Below, in pieces: positions 62,164 through 64,000 of a DNA stretch of 64,000 nt. Numbering within the stretch: position 1 is the stretch's first letter; each line of letters starts with the position of its first letter. The position numbers and the translations under genes are program-made. Below the pieces are notes generated by a model. That model did not search any database. It was not told the origin of the DNA and saw nothing but the letters and a program-made list of their open reading frames with translations. The DNA is from Mycobacterium sp. ENV421 (lineage in GTDB: Bacteria; Actinomycetota; Actinomycetes; Mycobacteriales; Mycobacteriaceae). Location: assembly GCF_002887815.1 (NCBI RefSeq), contig NZ_PDHO01000014.1, positions 62,001 through 126,000 of the forward strand. The letters are read 5' to 3'.

Positions 62164-62210
62164 CTGTAGTTATCGCGACCGCCACTCGAACTTCCGTCCG
62201 GTAACTACAG
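62164..62210. promoter_or_regulatory. Inverted repeat in the gap before the last dehydrogenase
   Basis: CTGTAGTTA (62164-62172) and TAACTACAG (62202-62210), perfect 9-bp arms with 29 bases between. It occupies the only sizeable gap in this long gene run (62145-62251). Could be an operator pair, an attenuator hairpin or an intergenic repeat. Confidence 0.5.
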
Positions 62211-62251
62211 CCTCGGTGACGACGACCGCCGATAGCGATACAGGAGTTGCC

Positions 62252-63433
62252 ATGGATTTCACCGAAGTCGAGCTGACCGCCGACGATGTGGCCTTCCAGC
62301 GCGAGCTGCGGGCGTTCCTGGCCGATTTGGTGACCGACGAGGTGCGTCTGCGGGACCGCCAGACGGGGGACAATTTCGACGAGGGGGTGCACCTGGCCCT
62401 CGGTGCCAGAGGTTTCCTGGAAAAGGAATACCGGACGGGATACGATGGCGGCTTCACCCGCATTCAGCGCCGTATCTGGGATCTCGAGCGTCGCCGGGCG
62501 CACGTGCCGTGGGTGACATGGGGGACCACCGTGATGGTGGCCAAGGCGGTCGCCGCGTTCGGCAAGCCGGAGCTGGTTGACGACGTGCTGCCGCGAGTCT
62601 TCGACGGCACGGCACGAATGTGTCTGGGTTACACCGAACCTGAGGGTGGTTCGGACGTGGCCACCTGCAGGACCCGCGCCGTCCGGGACGGCGACCAGTG
62701 GGTGATCAACGGTTCGAAGATGTTCACCACCGGCGCACACAACTGCCAATACGTGTTCCTGCTGACCAACAGCGACCCGACAGCGCCGAAACACAAGAGC
62801 CTGAGCATGTTTCTGGTGCCGCTGGACACCCCGGGCATCGAGATCCAGGGCATCCGAACCGTCGACGGCGACCGCACGAACATCGTGTACTACACCGACG
62901 TCCGTGTCGACGAGAAGTATCTGCTCGGCGAAGCCAACGGGGGCTGGACGGTACTGCGCGGACCGCTCGACGCCGAACACGGGGCCGCGCCGACGGAAGC
63001 AGACGGACTCTCCGACGTGTCGATCATGGCTCATCAAGCCGGGGTGATGGCCGCCGCCGTCGATGCCGTTGCCGCCCGGGCCGGGCAGGTCGACGCCGCC
63101 GGGCGACGGATGGTGGACGACGGCGCGGTCGCCCACCGGCTCGGCCGCAGCGCCGCGCGGCTGGAGGCATCCCTGTCCACGCCAAGCATTTTCGGGCGGG
63201 TGGCGCAAGCCCAGACGATGCGCGACATCGCACCGGACCTGATGGATCTGGCCGGTGCCGCCTCGGTGTTGCCGGTGGACACCGATGGGGCGGCCGACAA
63301 CGGTGCTTCTGAATATGCCTTCCGGTTCGCGCCGTTGTTCGGGATCTACGGCGGCACGCTCGAGGTGTTCCGCAACATGATCGCGCAGCACGTGCTCGGG
63401 CTCGGCAAGCCCAACTATTCGCCGCCACGATGA
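62252..63433 (+). CDS. Acyl-CoA dehydrogenase, paralogue of 59710
   Basis: 393 residues. GYTEPEGGSDVATCRTRAV, SKMFTTGAHNCQYVFLLTN, DGDRTNIVYYTDVRVDEKYL and IYGGTLEVFRNMIAQHVLGL match the protein at 59710 almost motif for motif. ATG after CAGGAGTTGCC. Its stop overlaps the P450 start by 4 bp. Two versions suggest successive rounds or two related substrates, possibly sharing the small subunit at 58656. Confidence 0.9.
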   Translation: MDFTEVELTADDVAFQRELRAFLADLVTDEVRLRDRQTGDNFDEGVHLALGARGFLEKEYRTGYDGGFTRIQRRIWDLERRRAHVPWVTWGTTVMVAKAVAAFGKPELVDDVLPRVFDGTARMCLGYTEPEGGSDVATCRTRAVRDGDQWVINGSKMFTTGAHNCQYVFLLTNSDPTAPKHKSLSMFLVPLDTPGIEIQGIRTVDGDRTNIVYYTDVRVDEKYLLGEANGGWTVLRGPLDAEHGAAPTEADGLSDVSIMAHQAGVMAAAVDAVAARAGQVDAAGRRMVDDGAVAHRLGRSAARLEASLSTPSIFGRVAQAQTMRDIAPDLMDLAGAASVLPVDTDGAADNGASEYAFRFAPLFGIYGGTLEVFRNMIAQHVLGLGKPNYSPPR

Positions 63434-64000
63434 CGACGACATCGGTCGTCTTCGACCCGTTCTCGGAAGACTTCTTCGTCAGCCCGTACGAGACGTATCG
63501 CCGGATGCGCGACGATGCCCCGGTCTACTACAGCCAGGAATACGACTTCTACGCGCTGACCCGCCACGACGACGTCGCCGCGGCATTCAAGGACTACGAA
63601 ACCTATTCGTCGGCATACGGTGTCGATCTCGGCCAGGTCCGCAAGGGCGAGGTGACCAAGCACGGGTCGATCATCGCGATGGATCCGCCCGCCCACCGGC
63701 GGATGCGCAGCCTGCTCAACAAGGTGTTCACCCCCCGGGCGATCGAAGCGCAGCGCGCCCTGATCACCGATTTGGTCGACAAGCATCTGTCGGCTGTCGA
63801 TCCTTCGGGATTCGACTTCGTCCAGGGCTTCTCGGCGTTGTTCCCGGTCGAGGTCATGACCACCATGCAGGGTGTGCCCGCTGAGGACCGCCAGCAGATC
63901 CGGCTCTGGATCGACGAACTGCTGCACCGCGAGAGCGGCGATGTCGAAATGACCGAGGCCGGCCAGAAGGCTGCCGTGGACATGGCGATCTACTACTTCC
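63430..64000 (+). CDS. Cytochrome P450 (3' end cut by window edge)
   Basis: First 190 codons only; open to the right edge. The N-terminus FDPFSEDFFVSPYETYRRMR, the B-C region and the C-helix motif MDPPAHRRMRSLLNKVFTPR (heme-propionate contacts) are typical of soluble bacterial P450s. The heme-Cys motif lies beyond the window. Likely hydroxylates the hydrophobic substrate of this cluster. ATG overlaps the dehydrogenase stop (ATGA), so it is cotranslated with beta-oxidation enzymes. Confidence 0.93.
   Translation, partial: MTTTSVVFDPFSEDFFVSPYETYRRMRDDAPVYYSQEYDFYALTRHDDVAAAFKDYETYSSAYGVDLGQVRKGEVTKHGSIIAMDPPAHRRMRSLLNKVFTPRAIEAQRALITDLVDKHLSAVDPSGFDFVQGFSALFPVEVMTTMQGVPAEDRQQIRLWIDELLHRESGDVEMTEAGQKAAVDMAIYYF

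Overview
The window looks like the chromosome of a fast-growing mycobacterium (Mycolicibacterium/Mycobacterium type). The DNA is GC-rich. The left 11 kb carries pstC-pstA-pstB, phoU, a LytR-CpsA-Psr protein, a tRNA-dihydrouridine synthase, desA1, a TetR gene and an MpaB/DUF2236 gene, which is the order I recall from M. tuberculosis Rv0820-Rv0826.

Region 1 (1-14.4 kb, core): phosphate uptake (PstC runs in from the left edge) and a PhoU regulator that shares a strong bidirectional terminator with pstB. Next come cell-envelope and lipid genes (LCP ligase, DesA1 acyl-ACP desaturase), two tandem related secreted proteins, a TetR/MpaB pair, a 52-codon small gene, a polyprenyl-phosphate sugar transferase, a GAF protein, and a tRNA block: Lys (minus), Glu, Asp, Phe.

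Region 2 (14,344-30,568, accessory): an apparently complete 16.2 kb actinomycete integrative and conjugative element (AICE, pSAM2 type) sits in the tRNA-Phe gene. It is flanked by a perfect 50-bp direct repeat, and the tRNA is rebuilt at the integrase end. Its backbone is tyrosine integrase, excisionase, a small unknown protein, an FtsK/TraSA-type DNA translocase, a Pra-like activator, a KorSA-like GntR repressor, a Pif-like Nudix protein and a RepSA-like rolling-circle initiator. A 12-bp operator core occurs in front of both pra and korSA/pif. The cargo is defensive: a translationally coupled type I restriction-modification operon (hsdM-hsdS-hsdR) that ends in a small HTH gene, an XRE-ImmA protease plus DUF4411 PIN pair, and one or two unrecognised proteins.

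Region 3 (30.7-64 kb): a dense CoA-dependent catabolic region in several operons. It holds five SDRs (one mycofactocin-coupled type), five acyl-CoA dehydrogenases, six crotonases, two thiolases, three acyl-CoA ligases, three ACMSD-type amidohydrolases, a DHDPS-family lyase, a flavin monooxygenase, an alpha/beta hydrolase, an APH-family kinase-like protein, a DinB/maleylpyruvate-isomerase-like protein and the start of a cytochrome P450. Two GntR/FCD regulators and one TetR regulator sit among them, and good palindromic operator candidates lie in three divergent promoters. Together these encode oxygenation, CoA activation, beta-oxidation-like shortening and probably C-C cleavage of a hydrophobic, possibly cyclic, substrate. 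The substrate itself cannot be read from the sequence.
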